64,000 nucleotides of DNA. Source: DATLSM01 sp035534175. GTDB lineage: Bacteria; Actinomycetota; Thermoleophilia; Solirubrobacterales; 70-9. The notes under the pieces were generated by a model. That model worked only from the letters and a program-made list of their open reading frames with translations. It did no database searches and was not told where the DNA came from. Shown piece by piece: positions 1 through 9,364 of this stretch (position 1 is the first letter of the stretch; the number at the start of each line of letters is the position of its first letter). Where the stretch lies: NCBI GenBank assembly GCA_035534175.1, contig DATLSM010000109.1, forward strand, positions 32,197 through 96,196, read 5' to 3'. The translations under genes were made by a program, and so were the position numbers.

Positions 1-1
1 G

Positions 2-85
2 GAGTTCTCCCGGGCGCGAATTGAGGCCAGCGCCGCCGAGCTGCGGGAGGAGCGCGAGGCCGTCAGCCAGCTTGGCCTGATCTGA
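2..85 (+). CDS. C-terminal end of a protein cut by the window edge
   Basis: An open frame enters from the left edge and stops with TGA at 83-85. The 27 visible residues are charged and helix-like (they include AAELREEREAV). Nothing identifies a family. The terminator and the next gene face the opposite way, so this would be the end of a convergent transcription unit. It is too short to prove coding. Confidence 0.3.
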   Translation, partial: EFSRARIEASAAELREEREAVSQLGLI

Positions 86-89
86 TTCG

Positions 90-118
90 AAAAAAAAGCC
101 GGCCCCACCGGGAGCCGG
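90..118 (-). terminator. Rho-independent terminator of the 147-530 gene
   Basis: Read on the minus strand, a GC-rich stem (arms at 110-118 and 99-106, about 8 pairs with one G-U) is followed directly by a run of eight T (complement of the A run at 90-97). It lies about 30 nt beyond the stop codon of the minus-strand gene at 147-530. No T run follows on the plus strand, so it should work in one direction only. Confidence 0.8.
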
Positions 119-146
119 ACTCTGCAACCGTGGGCCGCCGAGTCCG

Positions 147-530
147 CTAAGCCGCTTGGTACTGGCGGCCTTTCTTCTTCACCCTTCCCTCTTTCTCCAA
201 GTCGCCGAGGACTCGGTAGAGGTAGTTGGGTTTGACTTTCAATGTCTTGGCGATCTGTGACCCGCTGATGCCGGGATTTTTCGCGACCAGCTCGGCCGCC
301 TGGTCGGCGCGGGTGCCACCGCGGCGCCGACGGCGACGGCGGGGTGTGGCGGTGGTGGCTTTTTTGGCGACGGAGCCTCGCGGAGGACCCGGGCGGCGGC
401 CGCTCGCCTTGCCGCCGAGATCGGCAAGCGCTCGCTCCAGGCGCTGGCGCTCGGCGTTGAGCTCAGCCAGACGCCTCTCGACCAGCGAGCGAGCCTGGTC
501 GAGAACGTTCGTGGTGGGGGGCATCTGCAT
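147..530 (-). CDS. Small winged-helix protein with N-terminal coiled coil
   Basis: The protein has 127 residues. Residues 8-40 form a heptad-like coiled coil (LVERRLAELNAERQRLERAL). Residues 41-75 are a basic linker with a run of seven Arg. Residues 76-125 look like a winged helix (ADQAAELVAKNPGISGSQIA, then a recognition helix with YLYRVL and a basic wing EGRVKKKGRQY). This suggests a small nucleoid-associated or transcription-regulating DNA-binding protein. Its leader holds closely spaced palindromes (536-587), which fits autoregulation. A strong terminator follows. The exact family is not recognised. Confidence 0.75.
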   Translation of the reverse strand: MQMPPTTNVLDQARSLVERRLAELNAERQRLERALADLGGKASGRRPGPPRGSVAKKATTATPRRRRRRRGGTRADQAAELVAKNPGISGSQIAKTLKVKPNYLYRVLGDLEKEGRVKKKGRQYQAA

Positions 531-535
531 CCTTT

Positions 536-587
536 CCGGTAAGTGGTTACCGGTTGGTCAACCGTAGTGTTGCAAAGTCACAGTGAC
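536..587. promoter_or_regulatory. Cluster of palindromes upstream of the winged-helix gene
   Basis: Three inverted repeats are packed just before the start codon (528-530 on the minus strand). CCGGTAA-GTGG-TTACCGG lies at 536-553, CGGTTG-GT-CAACCG at 551-564 (sharing three bases with the first), and GTCAC-A-GTGAC at 577-587. They sit in the leader and promoter of a gene for a DNA-binding protein and are likely operators, probably for its own product. Binding is inferred; the symmetry is directly visible. Confidence 0.5.
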
Positions 588-686
588 AGTGACCGTTCAT
601 GTAGTCAAATTTGACCGCGCAATTGCTGGCCGATTGGATGACGGCCAGGCGTCGCCGGACCTAACTGTCGCGGGCGGAGTTTCGAC

Positions 687-1313
687 CTAGCGACCGCGTC
701 TGCGCGGCAGGGTGCGAAAGACGACGTCCCACAGTGGGGAAGAGACGCCGAAGCCGTAGCGGTGATCCTGGAAGTGGTGGCGCATGTGCTGCTCGCGCAG
801 GCGCTTTCCCAGGTCGGACTTGGGCACGAAGTGGTGCACGTAGTAGTGCGTGTAGTCGTAGAGGAGGTAGCCGCCGATGAAGCCGGCGAACAACGGGTAG
901 ACGGTCGGCATCCCGAACAACAGGGTGAAGCCGAGGTAGAAGAGCAGCGCGAGCGGGATTGCCACCGCCGGCGGCATGACCAAGCGCAATTTGTCGTTCG
1001 GGTGGTCGTGATGGATGCCGTGGATGATGAAGTGCATCCTGCGGCCCAGGGCGTTGTCCGGCTCCCAGTGGAAGAGGAGCCTGTGCAGCCAGTACTCGGT
1101 CAGAGTCCAGATGCCGATGCCGCCCAGGCTGAGCAGCGCCAGATGCCAGACGGCGTATCCATGCGCGGCCCCCAGCCACTCCATCGCCACGACCACCGGC
1201 ACGAAGACGATCGCCGGGACCGCCGGGTGCACCCGGGAGAAGAAGTTGAGGAAGTCGCTGGCAAAGAGCTGGGGAGAGTCGGCCAGCTTCTCGCTGCGAT
1301 TGTGAGCCTCCAT
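687..1313 (-). CDS. Fatty acid hydroxylase superfamily (sterol desaturase-like) membrane protein
   Basis: The protein has 208 residues from the ATG at 1311-1313; an in-frame upstream extension looks non-coding. It carries the histidine clusters of membrane diiron hydroxylases/desaturases: HRLLFH, HGIHHDHP, HYYVHH and HMRHH. These are set among hydrophobic segments near residues 30-75 and 115-150. Family members hydroxylate fatty acyl chains or sterol/carotenoid-type lipids at the membrane using O2. The substrate here is unknown. Loop spacing resembles FA2H-type acyl 2-hydroxylases more than sterol oxidases. No clear Shine-Dalgarno precedes the start. Confidence 0.85.
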   Translation of the reverse strand: MEAHNRSEKLADSPQLFASDFLNFFSRVHPAVPAIVFVPVVVAMEWLGAAHGYAVWHLALLSLGGIGIWTLTEYWLHRLLFHWEPDNALGRRMHFIIHGIHHDHPNDKLRLVMPPAVAIPLALLFYLGFTLLFGMPTVYPLFAGFIGGYLLYDYTHYYVHHFVPKSDLGKRLREQHMRHHFQDHRYGFGVSSPLWDVVFRTLPRRRGR

Positions 1314-1449
1314 CGGGGTCAATGGTAGCGGCGGCGATCGCGGCCTTCGCAAGACGCGGGGAAAGATGTGACGAGACTGTGTCAAAGAGGTTGCGATTTG
1401 CGGAAACGGGCGTCGCGGCCCCCTCGCTTCACTGGCAACATGAGCCGCC

Positions 1450-1638
1450 ATGCCGCGCAAGCCGAAGCCCCCCACCTGCGAGGACTGCTATTTCCACCGG
1501 AACCTCCTCTGCGCGCTTGACCTGAGCGAGCCATGTTCCACCTTCCGCCCCGATCGCCCCGAGGGCCTGGTGCCCCCGCGCCAGCCTGTTCTCCTGATGC
1601 GCTCGCCCCGGTGGGCATCCGAGCCCCGCGCCGCATAG
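1450..1638 (+). CDS. Small Cys-rich protein, unknown function
   Basis: A 62-residue product with four cysteines near the N-terminus (CEDCYF, LLCAL, PCSTF). This C-x2-C-x9-C-x7-C pattern could bind a metal such as zinc. The remainder is basic and proline-rich. No Shine-Dalgarno is obvious. It lies just upstream of hsp20 on the same strand and stops 11 nt before the -10 box proposed for hsp20. Real but uncharacterised is my best reading; chance coding is possible at this length. Confidence 0.5.
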   Translation: MPRKPKPPTCEDCYFHRNLLCALDLSEPCSTFRPDRPEGLVPPRQPVLLMRSPRWASEPRAA

Positions 1639-1660
1639 CTCCTCTGGCTATGTTTTGATC

Positions 1661-2103
1661 GTGCCAGAGCGCGACCTCTTCGCGAATTTTGCCCGCATGC
1701 GTCGGGAGATGGACCAGATGCTGGGAGACACCTGGGGGCGCGGTGGCTACGTGAGCCGCCGCACCACCGGCTTCTCTCCCAACGTCGACGTGTACTACTG
1801 CGGCGACCCGCAGCGGGCGGTGGTCAAGGTGGACCTGGCAGGGGTCGACCTCTCCGAGGTCAGCATCGAGGTCAGCGGCCGCCGGCTGGCGATCCTCGGC
1901 GGCCGCCCGGTTCAAGAGACCGAAGGGCGGGTGTACCAGCAGGTCGAGATCCCCTCCGGCCCCTTCCGCCGGGTGGTCGAGCTCCAGGTCGAGGTCGACG
2001 CCGACAGCGCCAAGGCCACCTACGAGGACGGCGTGCTGCGGATCGAGCTGCCGCTGCGCGACCCTGCCACAACCACCCGCCAGGTCCCGATCGGGCGCGA
2101 GTG

Positions 2104-2104
<1 letters not shown>
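1661..2104 (+). CDS. Hsp20 / alpha-crystallin family small heat-shock protein
   Basis: The product is 147 residues from GTG at 1661. An alpha-crystallin domain spans about residues 40-140, with the family's A-x-x-x-n-GVL motif near the end (ATYEDGVLRIELPL). Small heat-shock proteins are ATP-independent holdases that keep unfolding proteins soluble. I prefer GTG 1661 over TTG 1655 because a TATGTT box at 1649-1654 lies 6 nt before the GTG, as in many genes here, and would overlap or abut the TTG. The stop overlaps the start of lon, so a holdase and a protease are coupled in one stress operon. Confidence 0.9.
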
Positions 2105-4488
<2,384 letters not shown>

Positions 4489-4507
4489 GGCGCTGGGCCC
4501 ACTAGCA

Positions 4508-6046
4508 ATGGAGGCGGCGGCGCTCGGCAGGGGTGGCCTGTCAACTGTGGCGCAGGGCGCTCGCGACGCGGTGCGGGCCCGCTCCCGCGCGTTCTGGGCG
4601 GTTGCCGGGTTGAGCGCGCTTGCCGCGGGGCTGCGTTTCGGCACCCTCGGCCTGCAGAGCTATCACCACGATGAGGTAGTCACCGCCAGCCGCATCCTTG
4701 GAGGCGGGTTCTGGCACGCGATGTCCGCGGTCGGCGCCAGCGAGTCGGCGCCCCCGCTGTATTACGTGCTGGCCTGGCCGTGGACCCAGTTGACCGGGAC
4801 GGGGGCGGTCGGTCTGCGTTCGATCTCGGCCCTCGCCGGGGTGCTCACCGTCCCGATCGCCTACCTGATCGGCGCCGAGCTGCGCGGCCGCCGGGCAGGG
4901 ATCGCCGCCGCTGCGCTCGTCGCGGTCAACCCGATGCTGCTCTGGTATTCGCAGGAGGCCCGTGCCTACGCGCTCTTCTCGCTGCTGACCGCGATCTCGT
5001 TCCTCTATTTCGTCCGGGCGCTGCGCCGCGGCCGTGGTCGCGATCTCGGTGCTTGGGGGATCGCCTCGGCCCTGGCCCTGGCCACCCACTACTTCGCGAT
5101 CTTTCCGCTGGCCGCCGAGGCGCTGTGGCTGTTGCACCGGCGTGGCCGGTTCGCCCTGCGCGGCATTTGGGTCCCCGTCCTCACCGGAATCGGGCTGGCG
5201 CCCCTTGCGATCCAGCAGATGTCGATCGGGCATGCCGAGTGGATCGGCAACCACCCGCTTGTCCGTCGCCTCTGGGAAGCCGGAATGACGTTCATGGTCG
5301 GGGAGACGGGAGAGATCATCGCCCGGCCGGTCAACCCGCTGCCGGCCCTGGTCCCCGTCATGCTCGTCGGCCTCGCCCTAGCGCTGCTCCTCGCCCGCGG
5401 CGAGCGCGGCGAGCGACGCGCTGCGGGCATCGCCCTGGGGATCGCCGGTGCCACGGTCGCGCTCCCGGTCCTCCTGGCGCTGGCCTCGCCCAGCAAGGAC
5501 TACGTGCTGGCTCGCAACCTGGTGCCGGCCCTGGTCCCGCTGCTGGTCGCGGTGGCGATCGCCGTGACGGCCCGGCGGTCGGGGAGCGCCGGGGTGGTTA
5601 TCGGGCTGGTGCTTGCCGCCTACTCGCTCGGCTTCTGCGCCTGGGTCAGCTTCTCGCCGTCGTTTCAGCGGCCTGACTGGAATGCGGTTGCCGCCAGGCT
5701 TGGCGAACCGGCGGCGCCCCGCGCGATCGTCACCTGGATCTTGGGCGAGGCACCGCTGCGCTACTACCTCCCGCCAGGCTCCTTCGAGGTCTCCTCGACC
5801 GACGGTCTCGGTTGGCTGGCGCACGAAATCGACCTGGTCTCAAATGGCCCGGCGCCGCCGGCCCCGCCCGGAATGCTTGGCCCGGGCTTCATCCGAGCAG
5901 GCTATGAGCAGGTCGGCCGGCTCTACGTGCGCCGGTATGCTCTGCCCGGTCCGGGCCTGGCGCCGTTGCGGATGCGCGCCCTTCACGGCGCCCCACTCGG
6001 ATTCCCCACAAACGGGGTGCTGCTCGACGGCATCGGCCCCCGGTGA
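4508..6046 (+). CDS. GT39-type (ArnT/PMT-like) membrane glycosyltransferase
   Basis: A 512-residue polytopic membrane protein. An early outside loop carries the Asp-Glu pair (YHHDEVVTA), followed by APPLYYVLAW and WYSQEARAYAL. These are hallmarks of GT-C enzymes that move a sugar from a polyprenyl-phosphate donor to an extracytoplasmic acceptor. About ten hydrophobic segments follow, with a soluble C-terminal part of roughly 100 residues. It begins 19 nt after lon but shares no obvious function with it. No Shine-Dalgarno is visible. Donor and acceptor cannot be told from sequence. Confidence 0.8.
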   Translation: MEAAALGRGGLSTVAQGARDAVRARSRAFWAVAGLSALAAGLRFGTLGLQSYHHDEVVTASRILGGGFWHAMSAVGASESAPPLYYVLAWPWTQLTGTGAVGLRSISALAGVLTVPIAYLIGAELRGRRAGIAAAALVAVNPMLLWYSQEARAYALFSLLTAISFLYFVRALRRGRGRDLGAWGIASALALATHYFAIFPLAAEALWLLHRRGRFALRGIWVPVLTGIGLAPLAIQQMSIGHAEWIGNHPLVRRLWEAGMTFMVGETGEIIARPVNPLPALVPVMLVGLALALLLARGERGERRAAGIALGIAGATVALPVLLALASPSKDYVLARNLVPALVPLLVAVAIAVTARRSGSAGVVIGLVLAAYSLGFCAWVSFSPSFQRPDWNAVAARLGEPAAPRAIVTWILGEAPLRYYLPPGSFEVSSTDGLGWLAHEIDLVSNGPAPPAPPGMLGPGFIRAGYEQVGRLYVRRYALPGPGLAPLRMRALHGAPLGFPTNGVLLDGIGPR

Positions 6047-6106
6047 GCGTTCGGGGTTATCCTGAGTTCCAACGGTGAATCCAGCGGAACCCAGCGAGGA
6101 GAGGGC

Positions 6107-6535
6107 ATGACCAAGACACGGGCGACCCAGGCCGCCGATATTTACTCCACTGCGCGCGAGAACCCTTACGTTCAGCGCCTGATCGAGGACGACGAGCTGC
6201 GCGACAGCCTGCGCAACGCCTTCGAGGCGGCGCGCCACGCCTACGGGCGAGCGACGGGCAACGGCAAGGGGCCGGTCAAGGCGGTGGCCAGCGATAGGAA
6301 GGTGCAGAAGGACCTGCGCTCAGCCGCCGAGTCTCTGCGCGAGGCGTCCGAGCGCCTGCAGGCGCCCAGGAGGCGCAGGAAGAGCAAGCTCGGCCGCCTC
6401 ATCCTCTTCGGCCTGGTTGCCGCCGCGGTGGCGCTGGTCCTCAGCGAGGACGCCCGCAAGACCGTCTTGGACACCCTCTTCGGGGCTGAGGAGGAGTTCG
6501 AGTACTCCAGCACGACCAGCATCAACGGCTCCTAG
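6107..6535 (+). CDS. Small single-pass membrane protein, unknown function
   Basis: The product has 142 residues. It contains a mostly helical, charged N-terminal region (1-90), a basic patch RRRRKSK, one membrane segment (about 97-114, LGRLILFGLVAAAVALVL) and an acidic tail rich in Ser/Thr. A good Shine-Dalgarno (GAGGAGAGG) precedes the ATG. The layout suggests a protein anchored near its C-terminus with the helical part in the cytoplasm. I do not recognise the family. Confidence 0.7.
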   Translation: MTKTRATQAADIYSTARENPYVQRLIEDDELRDSLRNAFEAARHAYGRATGNGKGPVKAVASDRKVQKDLRSAAESLREASERLQAPRRRRKSKLGRLILFGLVAAAVALVLSEDARKTVLDTLFGAEEEFEYSSTTSINGS

Positions 6536-6659
6536 AGGCGAGCATCGTCGCTGCTGCCGACGCCCCGCACCGCCCGCCCTTCTCCCTAGACTGCCTCAGG
6601 GTGGAGCGAGCAAGTGCGCATATCCGGCCCTTTGCGCGGCGAACGAAACGCGATGCTCG

Positions 6660-7274
6660 GTGACCGTGGAGGCGGCAGCCAAAGAGCGTGAGCTGAGCGG
6701 CGAGAAGGCCCAGCGCATCGTCGATGCGATGCGCGACAGTGTGGCCAAACGGGGCGCCGCCGCCTCGACGTTCGAGCAGGTCGCCGCCGAGGCGGGAGTT
6801 AGCCGAGGCCTCCTCCATTACTACTTCGGTACCAAGGAGCGGCTGCTGGTCGAGGTCGTTCGGCGCGACGCGGAGATCCGCGTTGCCCGCCTGGACGAGA
6901 TGCTCTCCCAGGCCAAGAGCGTCGACGGCGTCCTCGACGTCCTCCTCGCCAGCCTCACCGACATGATCGAGAACGAGCCCGCCTTCTTCCTCCTGCTCTA
7001 CGAGCTGTTCAGCGCCGGTCGGCGCAACCCCGACATCCGGCACGAGGTCGGCCAGCTCTTCCAGCGCACCCGCTCGCACGTCGCCGAGGTGCTGAAGGTG
7101 AAGGAGCGGGAGGGAGTCCTCAACCTCCGCTATGACGCCGAGGCGGTCGTCTCCTACCTGTTCGCGGTCGGGGACGGTTTCGCCCTTCAGGCTCTCTCCG
7201 ACACCGAGCGCGACAACAGCGGTGCGCTGGCCGCCGGCGCGGCGTCGGCGCGGTACCTGTTGGTCGCCGAGTAG
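6660..7274 (+). CDS. TetR/AcrR family transcriptional regulator
   Basis: The product is 204 residues from GTG at 6660 (GTG 6666 is equally possible). The N-terminal helix-turn-helix reads STFEQVAAEAGVSRGLLHYY followed by FGTKERLL, typical of TetR. A helical ligand-binding domain follows (residues 65-200). TetR proteins usually repress nearby genes until a small hydrophobic ligand binds. The gene lies directly upstream of an MMPL-exporter remnant, a classic regulator-exporter pairing. A palindrome at 7331-7344, 56 nt after its stop, resembles sites at both R2lox promoters. I infer that this protein is the common regulator. Confidence 0.88.
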   Translation: MTVEAAAKERELSGEKAQRIVDAMRDSVAKRGAAASTFEQVAAEAGVSRGLLHYYFGTKERLLVEVVRRDAEIRVARLDEMLSQAKSVDGVLDVLLASLTDMIENEPAFFLLLYELFSAGRRNPDIRHEVGQLFQRTRSHVAEVLKVKEREGVLNLRYDAEAVVSYLFAVGDGFALQALSDTERDNSGALAAGAASARYLLVAE

Positions 7275-7330
7275 CGCGCCGCTCCTGGAGTGATCTGCCT
7301 CACGGAGGCAAGCCCGCGATTGCGAAAAGC

Positions 7331-7344
7331 TGGCTAACCAGCCA
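7331..7344. promoter_or_regulatory. TetR-type operator candidate before the MMPL remnant
   Basis: The sequence is TGGCT-AACC-AGCCA, a perfect 5-4-5 inverted repeat ending at the base before an ATG at 7345. It shares half-site sequence and 4-nt spacer with the longer palindromes at 10701-10718 and 54640-54657. Including flanking bases, it reads CTGGCT on the left and AGCCA on the right. Its position between a tetR gene and its likely former target suggests a repressor site. Confidence 0.55.
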
Positions 7345-7788
7345 ATGCGAGGGCTGATGAGAAGACTGGCCGGTTTCCTGGGCGAAGGCGCCGCTGGGTC
7401 CTGGCGCTGTGGATCGTCGCAGTCGTCTTCGGTCTGTCGATGGAATACGGGGTATTCCTTCTCTCCCGCATCCGCGAGCGCCACATGGTGCACCGCGACA
7501 ACCGCCGCGCCGTCGCCGAGGGGCACTCCTCCAGCGCTCCCACGATCTCCTCGGCGGCGCTGATCATTCTCGGTCTTCGTTCTCACCGGCGTCCCCTCGT
7601 TCAAGGAGCTGGGGCTGGGCTGCGCGGTGGCGATCGCCCTCGACGCCACTGTTGTGCGGCTGATCCTCGTCCCCGCGGCGATGGTCGTGCTGGGCAAATG
7701 GAATTGGTGGATGCCGTCCTGGCTGGACCGGGTGCTGCCCGACCTCAACTTCGATCGCGGCGGTACCGCCCAACCGGTCGAGGCCTGA
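7345..7788 (+). pseudogene. Broken MMPL/RND-type exporter: both ends kept, middle lost
   Basis: Three reading frames give pieces of one MMPL protein. From 7345 (or ATG 7357) comes MRRLAGFLG, an MMPL N-terminus. After a frameshift near 7383 comes RRRRWVLALWIVAVV, the first membrane helix. This runs directly into FGLSMEYGVFLLSRIRE, which normally lies in the last quarter of the protein. After another frameshift near 7572 the C-terminus continues (VFVLTGVPSFKELGLG to KWNWWMPSWLDRVLPDLNFD) and stops at 7788. MMPL proteins have roughly 700-1000 residues, so about 500-700 have been deleted. MMPL transporters export lipids or drugs; this one cannot function. Confidence 0.85.
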
Positions 7789-7868
7789 TCAGATCGGCCG
7801 CTGCGCCGATCCGTCGGCTCGGTTTGGACAAAGCCGCTCAGCGGCAGATGGGGCATAGGATTCGCTCC

Positions 7869-9290
7869 GTGGCCAACGAGGAGATCGCCTATGCAGGGGC
7901 AGCGAGGCAGGCGGAGATGGTGCGCGCGGGGGAGGTATCCCCGAGCGAGTTGGTGCAGTTGCACCTTGACCGGATCGAGCGGCTCGACCCGGGGCTGAAC
8001 GCCTTTCGCAAGGTGTTCGCCGAGCGGGCGCTGCTGGAAGCAGAGCAGGCCGAGGCGCGGCTGAAGGAGGGGGAGGAGCGGCCGCTTCTGGGGGTTCCGA
8101 TCGCGATCAAGGACGAAGTCGACGTTGTCGGTGAGGTGAAGACGATCGGCACGGACGCCTTCGATCAGCCGGCCAGAGCCGACTGCGAGATGGTGCGGCG
8201 GTTGCGCCAGGCCGGGGCGATCGTGGTCGGGCTGACGCTGCTGCCGGAGATGGCGATCTGCGGCTTCACCGAGTCCTCCACCTACGGGGTGACGCGCAAC
8301 CCCTGGAACCCGCAGAGAACCCCGGGTGGATCGAGCGGGGGATCCGCGGCCGCCGTCGCGGCGGGCCTGGTCCCGATCGCATCGGGGGGCGACGGCGGAG
8401 GCTCGATCCGCATCCCGGCCGCCTCCTGCGGGCTCTTCGGGCTGAAGCCCTCGCGTGGGCGGATCACCTTCGCGCCTCAGCTCGAAGGCTGGAATGGCCT
8501 GGCCGTGCACGGCTGCTTGAGCCGCACCGTGCTGGACACGGCTCTCTGGCTCGACCTGACCGCCGGCGGCTCGACCGAGCCCCAGGCACCGCCGCCGCCG
8601 GAGCGACCGTTCGTGCAGTCGGCGCAGGCGCCCCCAGGAAAGCTGCGAGTCGCCTGGTCCACCCTGGCCCCGCGGGCCCTGGCTCCGCCGATCGTCTCCG
8701 ACGTGGTGAAGGAGGCGGTCGCCGGCACCGCCGAGCTCCTCGGCACGCTCGGGCACGAGGTGGCTCAGCGCGACCCGGAGTGGGGCGGGATCGGCAACAA
8801 CATCACTCCGCGCTTTCTCGCCGGAGTCGCCGAGACGATCGAGGGGGTTCCCCATCCGGAGCGCCTGGAACGGAGAACCCGGGGCTTTGGCCGACTCGGC
8901 CGCCTCCTCCCCGACGCCATCTTCGGGCGGGCATTGGCCGCGGTCCAGGCCGACGCCGCCCGGGTCAACGCGATCTTTGATACCCACGACGTGCTGATGA
9001 TGCCGGTGATGGGGGGTACGGCGCTGCCGGTGCGGAGCTGGGAGGGCCAGGGGGCGCTGCGCACGGTGATCGGGATGAGCCGCTTCTACCCATTCTGCAT
9101 CCCCTGGAACCACCTCGGCAACCCGGCGATGGCGGTACCGGCCGGCTTTGCCGCCGACGGCATGCCGCTGTCGGTACAGGTGATCGGCCGCCCCGGTGAT
9201 GAGGCGACCCTGCTCTCCCTGGCCGCCCAATTGGAGAAAGAGCGGCCCTGGGCTGACAAAACCCCGCCGGTCGCCGAAGCCAACGGCTGA
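7869..9290 (+). CDS. Amidase (amidase-signature family)
   Basis: The product is 473 residues from GTG 7869. The Ser-cisSer-Lys machinery is visible: the catalytic Lys in VPIAIKDEVDV and the glycine/serine signature PGGSSGGSAAAVAAG followed by GGDGGGSIRIPA. Such enzymes hydrolyse amides, from GatA-like transamidation to fatty-acid amide hydrolysis. There is no gatB/gatC here, so a catabolic amidase is more likely. A TAGGAT box at 7856-7861 lies 7 nt before the GTG, which suggests a leaderless mRNA; ATG 7848 is the alternative start. Confidence 0.9.
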   Translation: MANEEIAYAGAARQAEMVRAGEVSPSELVQLHLDRIERLDPGLNAFRKVFAERALLEAEQAEARLKEGEERPLLGVPIAIKDEVDVVGEVKTIGTDAFDQPARADCEMVRRLRQAGAIVVGLTLLPEMAICGFTESSTYGVTRNPWNPQRTPGGSSGGSAAAVAAGLVPIASGGDGGGSIRIPAASCGLFGLKPSRGRITFAPQLEGWNGLAVHGCLSRTVLDTALWLDLTAGGSTEPQAPPPPERPFVQSAQAPPGKLRVAWSTLAPRALAPPIVSDVVKEAVAGTAELLGTLGHEVAQRDPEWGGIGNNITPRFLAGVAETIEGVPHPERLERRTRGFGRLGRLLPDAIFGRALAAVQADAARVNAIFDTHDVLMMPVMGGTALPVRSWEGQGALRTVIGMSRFYPFCIPWNHLGNPAMAVPAGFAADGMPLSVQVIGRPGDEATLLSLAAQLEKERPWADKTPPVAEANG

Positions 9291-9364
9291 GCCCCGGCAA
9301 TCTGATCCTGGTCAGTGCCGAGATGGCGCAGCCGCCGCCCGGCGGCTGCGCAGGAGGCGGCGGA

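Noticed and set aside
6522..9230. A 902-codon minus-strand frame
   Set aside because: It runs antisense across tetR, the MMPL remnant and the amidase with repetitive Arg/Gly/His content, typical of a shadow frame in high-GC DNA.
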